A program made the translations under genes and the position numbers. Below are positions 17,814-26,819 of a stretch of 63,912 nucleotides of DNA, one piece after another (positions within the stretch are counted from its first letter, which is position 1; every line of letters begins with the position of its first letter). The notes beneath the pieces are model-generated. The model searched no databases, had not been told where the DNA came from, and saw only the letters and a list, made by a program, of their open reading frames with translations. This DNA comes from an uncultured Chromatiaceae bacterium. GTDB taxonomy: Bacteria > Pseudomonadota > Gammaproteobacteria > Tenderiales > Tenderiaceae. The stretch covers positions 1-63,912 of the forward strand of contig CAMYNQ010000002.1 in assembly GCA_947259785.1 (NCBI GenBank), written 5' to 3'.

Positions 17814-18854
17814 ATGGATGATAACAAGCGTAAGGCGCTAAACGCAGCGTTGGGCCAGATCGAACGTCAGTTTGGTAAGGGTTCTATTATGCGTATGGGT
17901 GATGAAGGCGTGGTACGCAATATCGATGCCGTATCTACTGGTTCGCTGGGGCTGGATGTGGCGCTGGGAATAGGTGGTCTGCCGCGTGGTCGTGTCATCG
18001 AAATCTACGGTCCTGAGTCTTCCGGTAAAACCACGATGACCCTGCATGTCGTTGCTGAGATGCAGAAGCTGGGTGGCACAGCGGCCTTTGTTGATGCCGA
18101 GCATGCACTTGATCCTAGTTATGCCGAAAAGCTGGGTGTGAATGTGGATGAGCTGTTGGTATCGCAGCCGGACACAGGTGAGCAGGCGTTGGAAATCGTC
18201 GACATGCTGGTGCGCTCCGCTGCGGTTGACGTGGTGGTTGTCGACTCGGTAGCGGCCTTGACACCCAAGGCTGAGATTGAAGGTGATATGGGCGATACTC
18301 ATGTTGGTCTGCAGGCCCGCTTGATGTCACAGGCGTTGCGTAAGCTGACCGCCAATATTAAACGCTCCAATACGATGGTGATCTTCATTAATCAGATTCG
18401 TATGAAGATTGGTGTCATGTTTGGGTCGCCTGAAACCACCACTGGCGGTAACGCACTTAAATTTTATTCTTCGGTTCGTCTTGATATTCGCCGCATTGGC
18501 GCAATCAAAAAGGGTGACGAGGTTCTGGGTAACGAGACCCGCGTTAAAGTGGTTAAGAATAAAGTAGCGCCTCCATTTAAACAGGTTCAATTCGATATCC
18601 TCTATGGCGAAGGCATTTCGCGTGAGGGTGAGATTATTGACATGGGTGTTAATGAAGGCTTTGTCGATAAATCGGGTGCTTGGTATAGCTATGACGGTAC
18701 GCGTATTGGTCAGGGTAAGGACAATGTGCGTAATTTCCTTAAGGAACACCCTGATATGGCCAAGGAAATTGAGGATAAGGTTCGTGCCAAGCTGCTGGTA
18801 AAGGCAGCTCCGAAGGCCGATGAAGAGCCAACTGAGTTGAAGGCTGAGGCTTAG
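17814..18854 (+). CDS. recA: Recombinase RecA
   Basis: 346 residues. The Walker [10 protein letters not shown] (about 66-74), the Walker B region [10 protein letters not shown], and the L1/L2 loop segments including [26 protein letters not shown] are all present. RecA forms ATP-dependent filaments on ssDNA, promotes strand exchange and triggers LexA cleavage. The SD GCGGAGAG lies upstream. It is regulated by the LexA box at 17766 and followed by an intrinsic terminator. Confidence 0.98.
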   Translation: MDDNKRKALNAALGQIERQFGKGSIMRMGDEGVVRNIDAVSTGSLGLDVALGIGGLPRGRVIEIYGPESSGKTTMTLHVVAEMQKLGGTAAFVDAEHALDPSYAEKLGVNVDELLVSQPDTGEQALEIVDMLVRSAAVDVVVVDSVAALTPKAEIEGDMGDTHVGLQARLMSQALRKLTANIKRSNTMVIFINQIRMKIGVMFGSPETTTGGNALKFYSSVRLDIRRIGAIKKGDEVLGNETRVKVVKNKVAPPFKQVQFDILYGEGISREGEIIDMGVNEGFVDKSGAWYSYDGTRIGQGKDNVRNFLKEHPDMAKEIEDKVRAKLLVKAAPKADEEPTELKAEA

Positions 18855-18882
18855 CTTAAACCAGTGAGTATGATGTTTTATA

Positions 18883-18904
18883 ACGCCCCGAAAGGGGCGT
18901 TTTT
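18883..18904 (+). terminator. Intrinsic terminator after recA
   Basis: A stem ACGCCCC / GGGGCGT with a GAAA tetraloop followed by five T. It is a textbook rho-independent terminator between recA and recX, so recX expression needs read-through or its own promoter. Confidence 0.95.
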
Positions 18905-19012
18905 GGATTTAGTGTAATTGAAATATCAATAAGTTAGGTCATTGCTTCTTGCCTAAATGAGGACTTTTCTCTACCATCGGCGGCAAGGAATTCATCAAAA
19001 TATTTGGGGCGA

Positions 19013-19474
19013 ATGTCGGACTCTCAAAAGCAGGACTGTCAGGCAGCAGCAATAAGACTGCTGAGTCGGCGCGAGCACTCAAGCAAAGAGCTGAAACGGA
19101 AGTTGCTTGAACGTGAATTTGACTCCCACACAATTGATAACACACTGATTTCGTTGCAAGATGAAAATCTGCAGTCAGACGATCGTTTTGCCGAGTGTTA
19201 TGTGCGCTCCAAGGTTCAAAAAGGCGTCGGCCCGGTTCGTTTGCGACGTGATCTGCGTGAGCATGAGATCTGTGATGAAATGATTGATTGTTATTTGCAT
19301 GACCAGCAATGGCGGCAGTTGGCCGTTGAGGTGAGGCGAAAACGATTTGGTTCTGCCTTGCCAGAAAGCTTTGAAGAGCGTGCCAAACAGATGCGTTTTT
19401 TGCAGTATCGTGGTTTTAGTAGCGAGCAGATCAATGCGGCGATGAAACATGATGAATGGGAATTCAACGAGTAG
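19013..19474 (+). CDS. recX: Regulatory protein RecX
   Basis: 153 residues from the ATG at 19013; an upstream in-frame TTG at 19004 is less likely. The RecX family motifs AAIRLLSRREHSSKELKRKLLERE, VRSKVQKGVGPVRLRRDLREHEI and FLQYRGFSSEQINAAM span its three-helix repeats. RecX binds the RecA filament and limits its growth. It sits immediately downstream of recA, its usual partner. Confidence 0.95.
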   Translation: MSDSQKQDCQAAAIRLLSRREHSSKELKRKLLEREFDSHTIDNTLISLQDENLQSDDRFAECYVRSKVQKGVGPVRLRRDLREHEICDEMIDCYLHDQQWRQLAVEVRRKRFGSALPESFEERAKQMRFLQYRGFSSEQINAAMKHDEWEFNE

Positions 19475-19490
19475 GATGTAAAGAATTGCA

Positions 19491-22115
19491 ATGAAGAGTG
19501 CAGAAATTCGCCAGGCCTTTCTGGAATATTTTCGTGAGCACGGCCACACGGTGGTCGCCAGTAGCCCGTTAGTGCCCGGCAATGACCCGACCTTATTGTT
19601 CACCAATGCCGGCATGGTGCCGTTCAAAGAGACCTTTCTTGGTCTAGAGCAACGCCCCTATCACCGTGCTACATCAACGCAACGTTGCGTTCGTGCCGGT
19701 GGTAAACACAATGATTTAGAGAATGTCGGTTATACCGCTCGTCATCACACCTTCTTTGAAATGTTGGGCAACTTCAGCTTTGGCGATTATTTCAAGCGTG
19801 AAGCGATTCAGTACGCCTGGCAGTTTCTGACCCAGACTTTGAGCTTGCCAGCCGAAAAACTGTGGGTGACAGTCTACGAAGATGACGATGAGGCGGCTGA
19901 AATCTGGCTCAAGGAGATTGGCGTTAGTCCCGGTCGCCTGACTCGTATCGGTGATAAGCCAGGCAAGAAATACGACAGCGATAATTTCTGGTCCATGGGC
20001 GATACCGGTCCCTGTGGTCCTTGTACTGAAATATTTTTTGATCATGGCCCTGATGTTGCCGGTGGCCCACCTGGTACGCCAGAAGAAGACGGCGATCGTT
20101 ACATCGAGATTTGGAACCTGGTCTTTATGCAGTACAACCGCGGAGCTGATGGAACCATGACACCGCTGCCTAAACCTTCGGTGGATACTGGTATGGGCAT
20201 GGAACGCCTGGCAGCCGTGATGCAAGGTGTGCATAGTAACTACGAGATTGATTTATTTCAGAACCTAATCAAGGCGGCAGCTGCAGCGGTGAATAGTTCT
20301 GATCTGGGCAATAATTCGCTCAAGGTTATTGCTGACCATATCCGTTCCTGCGCCTTTCTGATTGTTGATGGTGTGCTGCCGTCTAACGAAGGTCGCGGCT
20401 ACGTGTTGCGCCGCGTTATTCGTCGTGCCATTCGTCATGGTTACAAGCTGGGCATGAACGACCCCTTCTTTTATAAAATCGTTGCTGCGCTGGTAGCCGA
20501 GATGGGTGAGGCCTATCCAGAGCTAGTCAAAGCTCAGGCACAGGTTGAAAAAATTCTGCGTCTGGAAGAAGAGCGTTTCGCCGAAACCCTGGATCAGGGC
20601 ATGAAGATTCTCGAAGACGATATTGCTAAATTGTCAGGCAAGCAGATTCCTGGTGATGTAGTTTTTAAGCTGTATGACACTTATGGGTTTCCTGCTGATT
20701 TGACGGCCGATATTGCCCGTGAACGTGGCCTGACAGTCGATGAGACCGGCTTTGATAAAGAGATGCAAGCTCAGCGTGAGCGCGCCCGTGCCGCCAGTAG
20801 TTTCGGCACTGCATATCCCGGCAAACTCGATATCAATGCCGAGTCTGAATTTACCGGTTACGACCACCTGAATGATGAGGCAGAGGTTGTCGCTTTGTTC
20901 GTAGGCGAAAAGCCCGTTGATAACCTAAATGCCGGCCAAGAAGGGTTGGTGATTTTGTCGCAAACACCTTTTTATGCCGAATCTGGTGGTCAGGTTGGTG
21001 ACCAGGGCCAGCTGATTGCCAATAGCACTGCGTTTGAAGTTGTCGATTGTCAAAAGCAAGGCCAGCAGGGTGTTAATGCCCATATCGGTAAAGTCGTAGC
21101 AGGGTCGATTAAGCTGGGTGACAAGCTCAAGGCTGAAGTTGATGCAACACGGCGACAAGCAATAATTCTGAATCACTCAGCCACTCACTTGTTGCATGCG
21201 GCCTTGCGCCAGGTATTGGGTGAGCATGTGGCGCAGAAGGGTTCATTGGTAAAGGCGGACAGTTTGCGTTTTGATTTCTCTCACTTTGAGGCTCTGACCG
21301 CTGAAGAAATAGAGCAGGTCGAGCAATTGGTGAACCAGCAGATCCGTGCCAATGATGAAGTCGCCACCCGGCTGATGAATTATGATCAGGCGGTCGAGGC
21401 GGGCGCCATGGCGCTGTTCGGTGAGAAATATGGCGATGATGTCCGCGTATTAAGTATTGGTGAGTTCTCCACCGAGCTGTGTGGTGGTGTGCATGCCAAG
21501 CGTGCTGGCGATATTGGCCTATTCAAGATTATAGTCGAGGCGGGCACAGCAGCTGGTGTTCGCCGTATTGAGGCCGTAACGGGTCAAGCTGCGCTGGAAT
21601 ATGTTGGCGAAACAGAAAAGAATTTGGCAGGTATTGCTGGCCTGCTGAAATCAGGTCGTGATGATGCGGCAACTAAGGTTGAGCAGCTGATCGAGCGTAG
21701 CCGCAAGCTGGAAAAAGAACTTGACCAGCTCAAGGCCAAGCTGGCTAGCAGTCAGGGGTCGGATATGGCTAGCCAGGCAATTGAGATTGACGGTATTAAG
21801 ATTCTAGCGGCCAAGCTTGAGGGCGGTGATACCAAGGGGTTGCGCGACATTGTTGATCAACTCAAGAATAAGCTTGGTGCTGCAGCGGTGGTGCTGGCTA
21901 CAGTTGATGGCGATAAGGTTTCTCTGGCTGCAGGTGTGACTAAAGACGAAACCAAACGCATCAAGGCCGGTGAGTTGGTTAATCATGTCGCTCAACAGGT
22001 CGGCGGCAAGGGAGGGGGACGTCCCGATATGGCGATGGCGGGTGGCAATAATCCAGCGGCACTTGATGGGGCGCTGGCCTCGGTTGAGGCTTGGGTGCGA
22101 GCACAAATGAGCTGA
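19491..22115 (+). CDS. alaS: Alanine--tRNA ligase
   Basis: 874 residues, the normal AlaS length. It has the class II catalytic N-terminal part ([25 protein letters not shown]), then the editing domain with [12 protein letters not shown] and the zinc-type C-GGVHAKR segment, a coiled coil (about 715-745) and a C-terminal glycine-rich C-Ala domain ([15 protein letters not shown]). It charges tRNA-Ala and clears Ser/Gly mischarges. It starts 16 bases after recX. Confidence 0.98.
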   Translation: MKSAEIRQAFLEYFREHGHTVVASSPLVPGNDPTLLFTNAGMVPFKETFLGLEQRPYHRATSTQRCVRAGGKHNDLENVGYTARHHTFFEMLGNFSFGDYFKREAIQYAWQFLTQTLSLPAEKLWVTVYEDDDEAAEIWLKEIGVSPGRLTRIGDKPGKKYDSDNFWSMGDTGPCGPCTEIFFDHGPDVAGGPPGTPEEDGDRYIEIWNLVFMQYNRGADGTMTPLPKPSVDTGMGMERLAAVMQGVHSNYEIDLFQNLIKAAAAAVNSSDLGNNSLKVIADHIRSCAFLIVDGVLPSNEGRGYVLRRVIRRAIRHGYKLGMNDPFFYKIVAALVAEMGEAYPELVKAQAQVEKILRLEEERFAETLDQGMKILEDDIAKLSGKQIPGDVVFKLYDTYGFPADLTADIARERGLTVDETGFDKEMQAQRERARAASSFGTAYPGKLDINAESEFTGYDHLNDEAEVVALFVGEKPVDNLNAGQEGLVILSQTPFYAESGGQVGDQGQLIANSTAFEVVDCQKQGQQGVNAHIGKVVAGSIKLGDKLKAEVDATRRQAIILNHSATHLLHAALRQVLGEHVAQKGSLVKADSLRFDFSHFEALTAEEIEQVEQLVNQQIRANDEVATRLMNYDQAVEAGAMALFGEKYGDDVRVLSIGEFSTELCGGVHAKRAGDIGLFKIIVEAGTAAGVRRIEAVTGQAALEYVGETEKNLAGIAGLLKSGRDDAATKVEQLIERSRKLEKELDQLKAKLASSQGSDMASQAIEIDGIKILAAKLEGGDTKGLRDIVDQLKNKLGAAAVVLATVDGDKVSLAAGVTKDETKRIKAGELVNHVAQQVGGKGGGRPDMAMAGGNNPAALDGALASVEAWVRAQMS

Positions 22116-22143
22116 TAAGCCTGTGCTTGCAGGTGATTTCTGC

Positions 22144-22173
22144 TGCGCAGTGCAGTAAACTGCGCACTTTTTT
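22144..22173 (+). terminator. Intrinsic terminator between alaS and lysC
   Basis: A perfect 8-bp stem TGCGCAGT / ACTGCGCA with a 7-base loop, then C and six T. It ends alaS transcription just before lysC. Confidence 0.9.
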
Positions 22174-22191
22174 AGATAACGCTGAAGTCAA

Positions 22192-23415
22192 ATGGCATTA
22201 ATCGTACAGAAATATGGTGGCACCTCGGTTGGTACGGTCGAGCGTATTGAAGCCGTCGCCGATAAAATCAAGGGCTGGCGCGATCAAGGTAATGATGTAA
22301 TCGTGGTGGTATCGGCCATGAGTGGCGAGACCAATCGCTTACTTGGTTTGGCTCATGAGATACAGGCTAACCCCGTGCCCCGTGAGCTAGATGTACTGCT
22401 CTCCACCGGCGAGCAAGTCACCATCGCCCTGTTGAGTATGGCGCTGGAAAAACGCGGTTGTTCGGCTCGTTCCTACACCGGTCACCAAGTCCACATTCGT
22501 ACCGACAACGTTCACAATAAGGCACGCATTCTTGATATTGACGATGCATCTATCCGTCGTGATCTAGATAAAGGTCGGGTGGTCGTTGTTGCTGGTTTTC
22601 AAGGCTCTGATGACGAGGGTAATATCACCACCTTAGGTCGTGGTGGTTCCGATACTTCGGCCGTCGCCCTGGCGGCAGCACTGAAAGCTGATGAATGTCA
22701 GATCTATACTGATGTCGATGGTGTCTATACCACTGACCCTCGCGTTGTCCCAGAGGCTCGTCGTCTTGAACGCATCACCTTTGAAGAAATGTTGGAAATG
22801 GCATCGCTAGGTTCTAAGGTGTTGCAAATTCGAGCAGTTGAATTCGCCGGAAAATACAATGTACCCCTGCGGGTACTGTCTAGTTTTAAAGAGGGTGAAG
22901 GCACCCTGATTACCTATGAGGAAGAGGAAATGGAAGAAGCGCTGATTTCCGGAATCGCCTTTAATCGCGACGAGGCCAAACTGACCATCGTTGGTGTGCC
23001 GGATCAACCTGGTGTCGCCTCGAAGATCTTGAGCCCGATCGGCAAGGCCAATATCGAAATTGATATGATCATCCAGAATGTCGGCGTTGATGGCACCACC
23101 GATTTTACCTTTACCGTACATCGCAATGATTACGACAAGGCACTTGCCGTGCTGGAACAGAGCAAGCAAGAGCTGGGTGCGCGTGAAGTTACTGGCGATA
23201 ATAAGATCGTTAAAATTTCACTGGTTGGAGTAGGCATGCGCTCACATGCGGGCATCGCTGGCACCATGTTTGAGGCCCTGGCAAATGAGGGGATTAACAT
23301 TCGCATGATCTCTACTTCCGAGATCAAGATTTCTGTTGTCGTTGATGAGAAGTACCTTGAGCTTGGTGTTAGAGCTTTGCATGCAGTCTTTGATTTGGAA
23401 AATAAGCCACAATAA
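22192..23415 (+). CDS. lysC: Aspartate kinase (lysine/threonine-sensitive type, ACT domains)
   Basis: 407 residues. It has an N-terminal kinase with KYGGTSVG, TTLGRGGSDTSAVALAAAL and YTDVDGVYTTDPR, followed by two ACT domains (about 265-405). It phosphorylates L-aspartate, the first step to lysine, threonine, methionine and diaminopimelate. The short monofunctional form with the alaS-lysC-csrA order is typical of pseudomonad-like gammaproteobacteria. Feedback control by the ACT domains is expected from the family. Confidence 0.96.
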   Translation: MALIVQKYGGTSVGTVERIEAVADKIKGWRDQGNDVIVVVSAMSGETNRLLGLAHEIQANPVPRELDVLLSTGEQVTIALLSMALEKRGCSARSYTGHQVHIRTDNVHNKARILDIDDASIRRDLDKGRVVVVAGFQGSDDEGNITTLGRGGSDTSAVALAAALKADECQIYTDVDGVYTTDPRVVPEARRLERITFEEMLEMASLGSKVLQIRAVEFAGKYNVPLRVLSSFKEGEGTLITYEEEEMEEALISGIAFNRDEAKLTIVGVPDQPGVASKILSPIGKANIEIDMIIQNVGVDGTTDFTFTVHRNDYDKALAVLEQSKQELGAREVTGDNKIVKISLVGVGMRSHAGIAGTMFEALANEGINIRMISTSEIKISVVVDEKYLELGVRALHAVFDLENKPQ

Positions 23416-23433
23416 ATCAATGAGTTGTAGCGA

Positions 23434-23449
23434 GGGCCATCGCTGGCCC
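23434..23449 (+). terminator. Possible weak terminator after lysC
   Basis: A perfect 6-bp GC-rich stem GGGCCA / TGGCCC with loop TCGC, lacking a clear T run. It could slow transcription or protect the lysC 3' end. Confidence 0.4.
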
Positions 23450-23602
23450 CTGATTTCCTTTCGCAGGGTATTGAATTCTAGCTTTTTCTTCAGTTATTAG
23501 ATTGATGGTCGATAACTTAATGCAAGATAGGTGGGACAGCCTGGTTGAGTAGTAACTGCTTAACAGATGGACCTACAGAATTATGCAGACAAGGAGATCG
23601 AT

Positions 23603-23827
23603 ATGCTGATATTGACCCGGCGTGTGGGAGAGACGCTGATCATTGGAGATAACGTCACAGTGACTGTGCTTGGCGTTAAAGGCAACCAGGTAAGGATAGG
23701 CGTAAACGCTCCTAAAGAAGTATCCGTCCACCGTGAAGAAATCTATCAGCGCATTCAGCAGGAAAAAGCTGATGAGCAAGCTTCAGACAGTCAGGCCGAT
23801 TCCCAAGAAGCCTCTGGAAATTCATAA
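23603..23827 (+). CDS. csrA: Carbon storage regulator CsrA/RsmA
   Basis: 74 residues starting [16 protein letters not shown], with [27 protein letters not shown]. CsrA dimers bind GGA motifs in mRNA leaders and control biofilm, carbon storage and motility. The ATG at 23603 is chosen over an upstream in-frame ATG (23567) because SD AAGGAG lies 9 bases before it and the protein then has the universal N-terminus. The C-terminal tail is a little longer than in E. coli. Confidence 0.96.
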   Translation: MLILTRRVGETLIIGDNVTVTVLGVKGNQVRIGVNAPKEVSVHREEIYQRIQQEKADEQASDSQADSQEASGNS

Positions 23828-23956
23828 ACTCTCAAGAATCATCCTTAAATAACAAAAAGATACTTTACTGCCAGTGCATCAAACGGTATCCTTACGCCCG
23901 CGTGTTTAGGGATGCTCGCTGAGTGATTTGTGATCAGCTATAATCCCACGCAGAAC

Positions 23957-24046
23957 GGAGAGCTGGCCGAGTGGCTGAAGGCGCACCCCTGCTAAGGGTG
24001 TATAGGGGTAACTCTATCGAGGGTTCGAATCCCTCGCTCTCCGCCA
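23957..24046 (+). tRNA. tRNA-Ser (anticodon GCT)
   Basis: 90 bases with acceptor stem GGAGAGC / GCTCTCC, discriminator G and encoded CCA. The anticodon loop CTGCTAA gives anticodon GCT. A long variable arm is present, as required for serine tRNA, and the T arm has GGTTCGAATC. Confidence 0.97.
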
Positions 24047-24133
24047 TTTTTGAACCAAGAAATATATTTCCTGTTTCAAATGGTTATCTTGACAGATAGT
24101 GTCATTGTCGGGATAATCCCGACCTCAAAATAA

Positions 24134-24210
24134 GCGCCCGTAGCTCAGCTGGATAGAGTACCTGGCTACGAACCAGGCGGTCGCACGTTCGAATCGTGCC
24201 GGGCGCGCCA
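24134..24210 (+). tRNA. tRNA-Arg (anticodon ACG)
   Basis: 77 bases with acceptor stem GCGCCCG / CGGGCGC and encoded CCA. The anticodon loop CTACGAA gives ACG, normally edited to ICG. It lies 87 bases after tRNA-Ser, so both are probably in one transcript. The DNA just past its 3' end changes character (structured repeats, then an IS). Confidence 0.97.
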
Positions 24211-24227
24211 TATTTAGTAACAAAATC

Positions 24228-24261
24228 AGCCGGTTAGAGAGTTTCTCTGATCGGCTTTTTT
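24228..24261 (+). terminator. Intrinsic terminator of the tRNA operon
   Basis: A 13-bp stem AGCCGGTTAGAGA / TCTCTGATCGGCT (with G-T pairs) with a 3-base loop and six T. It ends the tRNA-Ser/tRNA-Arg transcript. Confidence 0.92.
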
Positions 24262-24357
24262 GTGTCCGAAATAACCGTGCGGTCATTTTGCGGACACCTT
24301 GCCAAATGCTGGTCTCGTCGCGACTTCGGTACTGTCAGGGTGGGCGTTTGGCAAGCC
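24262..24357. repeat. Two nested palindromes between tRNA-Arg and the IS3 element
   Basis: The first hairpin (24262-24297) has arms GTGTCCG / CGGACAC with inner AAAT/ATTT and ACCG/CGGT pairings. The second (24299-24357) is a perfect CTTGCCAAA / TTTGGCAAG pair enclosing about 41 bases that include the palindrome GTCGCGAC. The function is unknown. The position next to a tRNA 3' end suggests remnants of an integrated element. Confidence 0.55.
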
Positions 24358-24365
24358 CCTAGTAT

Positions 24366-25475
24366 TCTAGACACCTTATAGCGTTACAATTAACGCAACA
24401 ATGAGGTGTGAAAAATGAGCGGAAAACGCTATCCAGATGAATTTAAAATAGAAGCAGTCAAACAGGTGGTTGATCGAGGTTATAAAGTTGGCGAAGTAGC
24501 GAAGCGGTTAGGTGTTACCACAAAAAGCCTGCATGACTGGATTAAGAAGTACGGTGACACCGGGACGCAACATCAGACTATCACCAGCCAGCAAGATGAA
24601 CTTCGTCGCCTCAAGGCTGAGCTGAGGCGAGTCACTGAAGAGCGAAACATCTTAAAGGAGGCCGCCGCGTTCTTTGCAAGCGAGTCAAAGAAAAGTACGC
24701 GTACATAAAATCACGACTCAATAAATATTCAATTGCAGCCATGTGTCGTGTGTTTCAAATTCAGCGTAGTGGTTTCTATGCTTGGCTCAAGCAGCCTTTG
24801 AGTGATCGTGCAATCGAGGATAAACGGCTCCTTGGGTATATCAAGCAATTCTGGCTGGAAACTGGGTGTTCATATGGATACAGAAATATCACCCTGGATT
24901 TAAAAGATCAGGGTGAAACCTGTGGCAAAAACCGCGTGTACAGAGTGATGAGTAATGCTGGCATACAGGCACAACGTGGCTACAAACGGCATCGAGGTTT
25001 TAAGGGTGGTGACTTAAGCCATGTTGCACCCAACACATTAAATCGTGACTTTAAAGTGCATCAGCCTAACCAAGTGTGGGTCACCGATTTCACCTATATC
25101 CGCACACATGAAGGCTGGCTGTATTTGACGATTGTATTAGATTTGTTCTCCCGCCAGATTGTTGGCTGGAGTATGAAAAACAACCCAAAGGCTGATCTTG
25201 TGATCGATGCGTTGCTGATGGCTTTGTGGCGTCGAAAACCGAAAGCTAAAGTAATGATACATTCCGATCAGGGCGTGCAATACACCTGTTCTGACTGGCG
25301 CAAGTTTTTATCTGATAACAACTTAGAAGCCAGTATGAGTCGGCGGGGAAACTGTCACGATAATGCCGTCGCAGAAAGCTTCTTCTCGCTGCTCAAGACG
25401 GAACGCATCAAGCGGAAGATATTTAAAACCAGGGCTGAGGCTAGATCCGAAATATTTAATTATATTGAGTCCTCT
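24366..25475 (+). mobile_element. Truncated IS3-family insertion sequence
   Basis: Contains orfA and a truncated orfB of an IS3-type element. The left end is placed near TCTAGACACCTTATAGCG (about 24366), just upstream of orfA, on the basis of usual spacing; this edge is uncertain. The right end is missing: OrfB departs from the family sequence after EIFNYIE (about 25470), and no matching inverted repeat follows. The copy is therefore not expected to transpose. Confidence 0.75.
24415..24708 (+). CDS. IS3-family transposase OrfA
   Basis: 97 residues: a helix-turn-helix (YPDEFKIEAVKQVVDRGYKVGEVAKRLGVTTKSLHDWIKKYG) and a leucine-zipper-like coiled coil (ELRRLKAELRRVTEERNILKEAAAFFA). OrfA binds the IS ends. 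The A-rich stretch near 24690 would allow the usual -1 frameshift into OrfB, whose frame reads KRVKEKYAYIKSRL across the junction. Confidence 0.9.
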   Translation: MSGKRYPDEFKIEAVKQVVDRGYKVGEVAKRLGVTTKSLHDWIKKYGDTGTQHQTITSQQDELRRLKAELRRVTEERNILKEAAAFFASESKKSTRT

Positions 25476-25520
25476 ATACAGTTTTCGGCAAAGTCAGCTA
25501 CGGAGCCGCTAACAATATAG
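24741..25520 (+). pseudogene. IS3-family transposase OrfB, C-terminally truncated
   Basis: An rve-type integrase core with HTH_21 (GFYAWLKQPLSDRAIEDKRLL), VWVTDFTYIRT (first Asp), MIHSDQGVQYTC (second Asp) and SRRGNCHDNAVAESFFSLLKTE (catalytic Glu). The coding frame really begins upstream by frameshift from OrfA. The normal ending (about 30 residues, FYN-x-RRH-type) is replaced after residue 243 by foreign sequence ending SATEPLTI, so the transposase is probably inactive. On the minus strand the replaced stretch reads as a short protein-like fragment ending in VADFAENCIEDS, perhaps part of an interrupted gene. Confidence 0.85.
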
Positions 25521-25602
25521 CCGTCATCGCCACTACGAAGGGGTTCAAGTGCACCAGTTAAGTTATTCCCTTAAGAATGCTGCACCTGTAATAAAGTTCT
25601 AC

Positions 25603-25788
25603 CTATTCTGTGTCCTCTAGGTCTTCAATCTCTTCAAACCAAAAGGATAAGGTAGCCTGGTTAATGCTGCATGCTGAGAACAGCTCCGATAGCTCTCCAT
25701 CTATAAAGTCTATTTCATATTCCTCTACTGGCTTCTTCTGCTTTGATGCTGTGTTATTTCGGAATTGATCCAAAGACAATAGTTGCAT
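25603..25788 (-). CDS. Small hypothetical acidic protein divergent from the ArsR gene
   Basis: About 61 residues from the ATG at 25788 (67 if the in-frame ATG at 25806 is used). It is acidic and has no recognised family: EEYEIDFIDGELSELFSACSINQATLSFWFEEIEDLEDTE. It could be an independent gene under the same ArsR operator, which overlaps its start, or a chance ORF in the junction left by the IS. No convincing SD was seen. Confidence 0.35.
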   Translation of the reverse strand: MQLLSLDQFRNNTASKQKKPVEEYEIDFIDGELSELFSACSINQATLSFWFEEIEDLEDTE

Positions 25789-25802
25789 TATAGTGCAACT
25801 AT
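25765..25802 (+). promoter_or_regulatory. ArsR operator overlapping promoter and start codon
   Basis: A perfect 9-bp inverted repeat ATAGTTGCA-TTATAG-TGCAACTAT (25779-25802). It covers a candidate -10 TATAGT (25789-25794) that sits 18 bases from a -35-like TTGATC (25765-25770). Expected initiation (about 25801) coincides with the ATG at 25801, suggesting a leaderless or near-leaderless message. Repression by the adjacent ArsR protein is the natural reading. Confidence 0.75.
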
Positions 25803-26202
25803 GCAAATGATTATTATCCAGCCCGAAGCATTTTTCCAGGCCCTGGCCGACGAGGTCCGTCTGCGGATCATCCGCCTGATGGTGGCGAGCGGTGAGGAGT
25901 CTTGTCTATGTGAACTGGTGGACAGTCTGCTGGAACCCTCGTACAAACTTTCCCGTCACCTGAAGATTCTGCGCCAGGCCGGTCTGCTGACTTCTCAAAA
26001 AGAGGGACGCTGGGTCTATCACCGCCTGGTGGTGGAGCCTCCTTACCTGGAGCTGCTGTACGCCACAGTGCAGGCACTGCCTGACCCAGGTGGGGTCTAC
26101 AGTGCAGATTTAAAACGTTTCCGAGAACGCCTTTGTCTGCGCGAAGGCGGGCGTTGTAGGATCGGCATCCAGTCTGATGGATTCAAGGTGGAGGTGGAGT
26201 AA
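25801..26202 (+). CDS. ArsR/SmtB-family metalloregulator
   Basis: 133 residues from the ATG at 25801. It is a winged helix with FQALADEVRLRIIRLM, ESCLCELVDSL and YKLSRHLKILRQAGLLTSQKEGRWVYHRL. The CLC pair in the helix before the recognition helix resembles the As(III)-sensing CxC of ArsR. Members dissociate from DNA on metal(loid) binding. It starts inside its own probable operator and is followed after 2 bases by the CDF gene, so it likely controls the four-gene operon and itself. Confidence 0.9.
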   Translation: MQMIIIQPEAFFQALADEVRLRIIRLMVASGEESCLCELVDSLLEPSYKLSRHLKILRQAGLLTSQKEGRWVYHRLVVEPPYLELLYATVQALPDPGGVYSADLKRFRERLCLREGGRCRIGIQSDGFKVEVE

Positions 26203-26204
26203 CT

Positions 26205-26819
26205 ATGTCCGGTTGTGGTTGTGAAATAGAGATCGAAGACAAAGCGCAAAGCCGCACACTGATTATCTTACTGGCCATCAATGGCGTGATGTTTGTCGCT
26301 GAAATCATCGCCGGTGTCGTCGCTGACTCGACAGCCTTGATTGCCGATTCGCTGGATATGCTCGCTGACGCTTCGGTCTATGCGATTGGTCTATACGCCG
26401 TGGGCAGAAGTCTGCTGGTCAAAGCAAGGGCCGCCCATATCAGTGGTGTTTTTCAGGTGCTGTTGGGGTTGGGCGTTTTGTTCGATATTGTGCGCCGCAC
26501 AATCGTTGGCAGTGAACCGGAATCACTGATGATGATGACGGTGGGCCTAGTGGCGTTGATCGCGAACAGTATTTGCCTGATGCTGATCTATAAACACCGC
26601 CAGGGTGAGGTACACATGCGGGCCAGTTGGATATTTTCCAAAAACGATGTCATCGCCAACCTGGGTGTGATAGGCGGTGGTGTGCTGGTGGCGTGGCTAG
26701 GGTCACCCTGGCCTGATCTGATTATTGGCTTGGTGATTGCGGTAATTGTAGTGCGAGGTGGGGTTCTCATTATCAAAGATGCCAACAACGGGAAGGAGGA
26801 ACAGGGGGCAAAGGCGTGA
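26205..26819 (+). CDS. CDF-type cation efflux membrane protein lacking the C-terminal domain
   Basis: 204 residues, about six transmembrane helices and no cytoplasmic metallochaperone-like domain. The N-terminus has a CGCE motif. TM2 carries DSLDMLAD, where the usual HxxxD is DxxxD (D51, D55), and TM5 reads SKNDVIAN. This places it in a short CDF-like cation transporter group often next to ArsR regulators. The metal is not determinable. The stop overlaps the SCO start (GTGA). Confidence 0.85.
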   Translation: MSGCGCEIEIEDKAQSRTLIILLAINGVMFVAEIIAGVVADSTALIADSLDMLADASVYAIGLYAVGRSLLVKARAAHISGVFQVLLGLGVLFDIVRRTIVGSEPESLMMMTVGLVALIANSICLMLIYKHRQGEVHMRASWIFSKNDVIANLGVIGGGVLVAWLGSPWPDLIIGLVIAVIVVRGGVLIIKDANNGKEEQGAKA

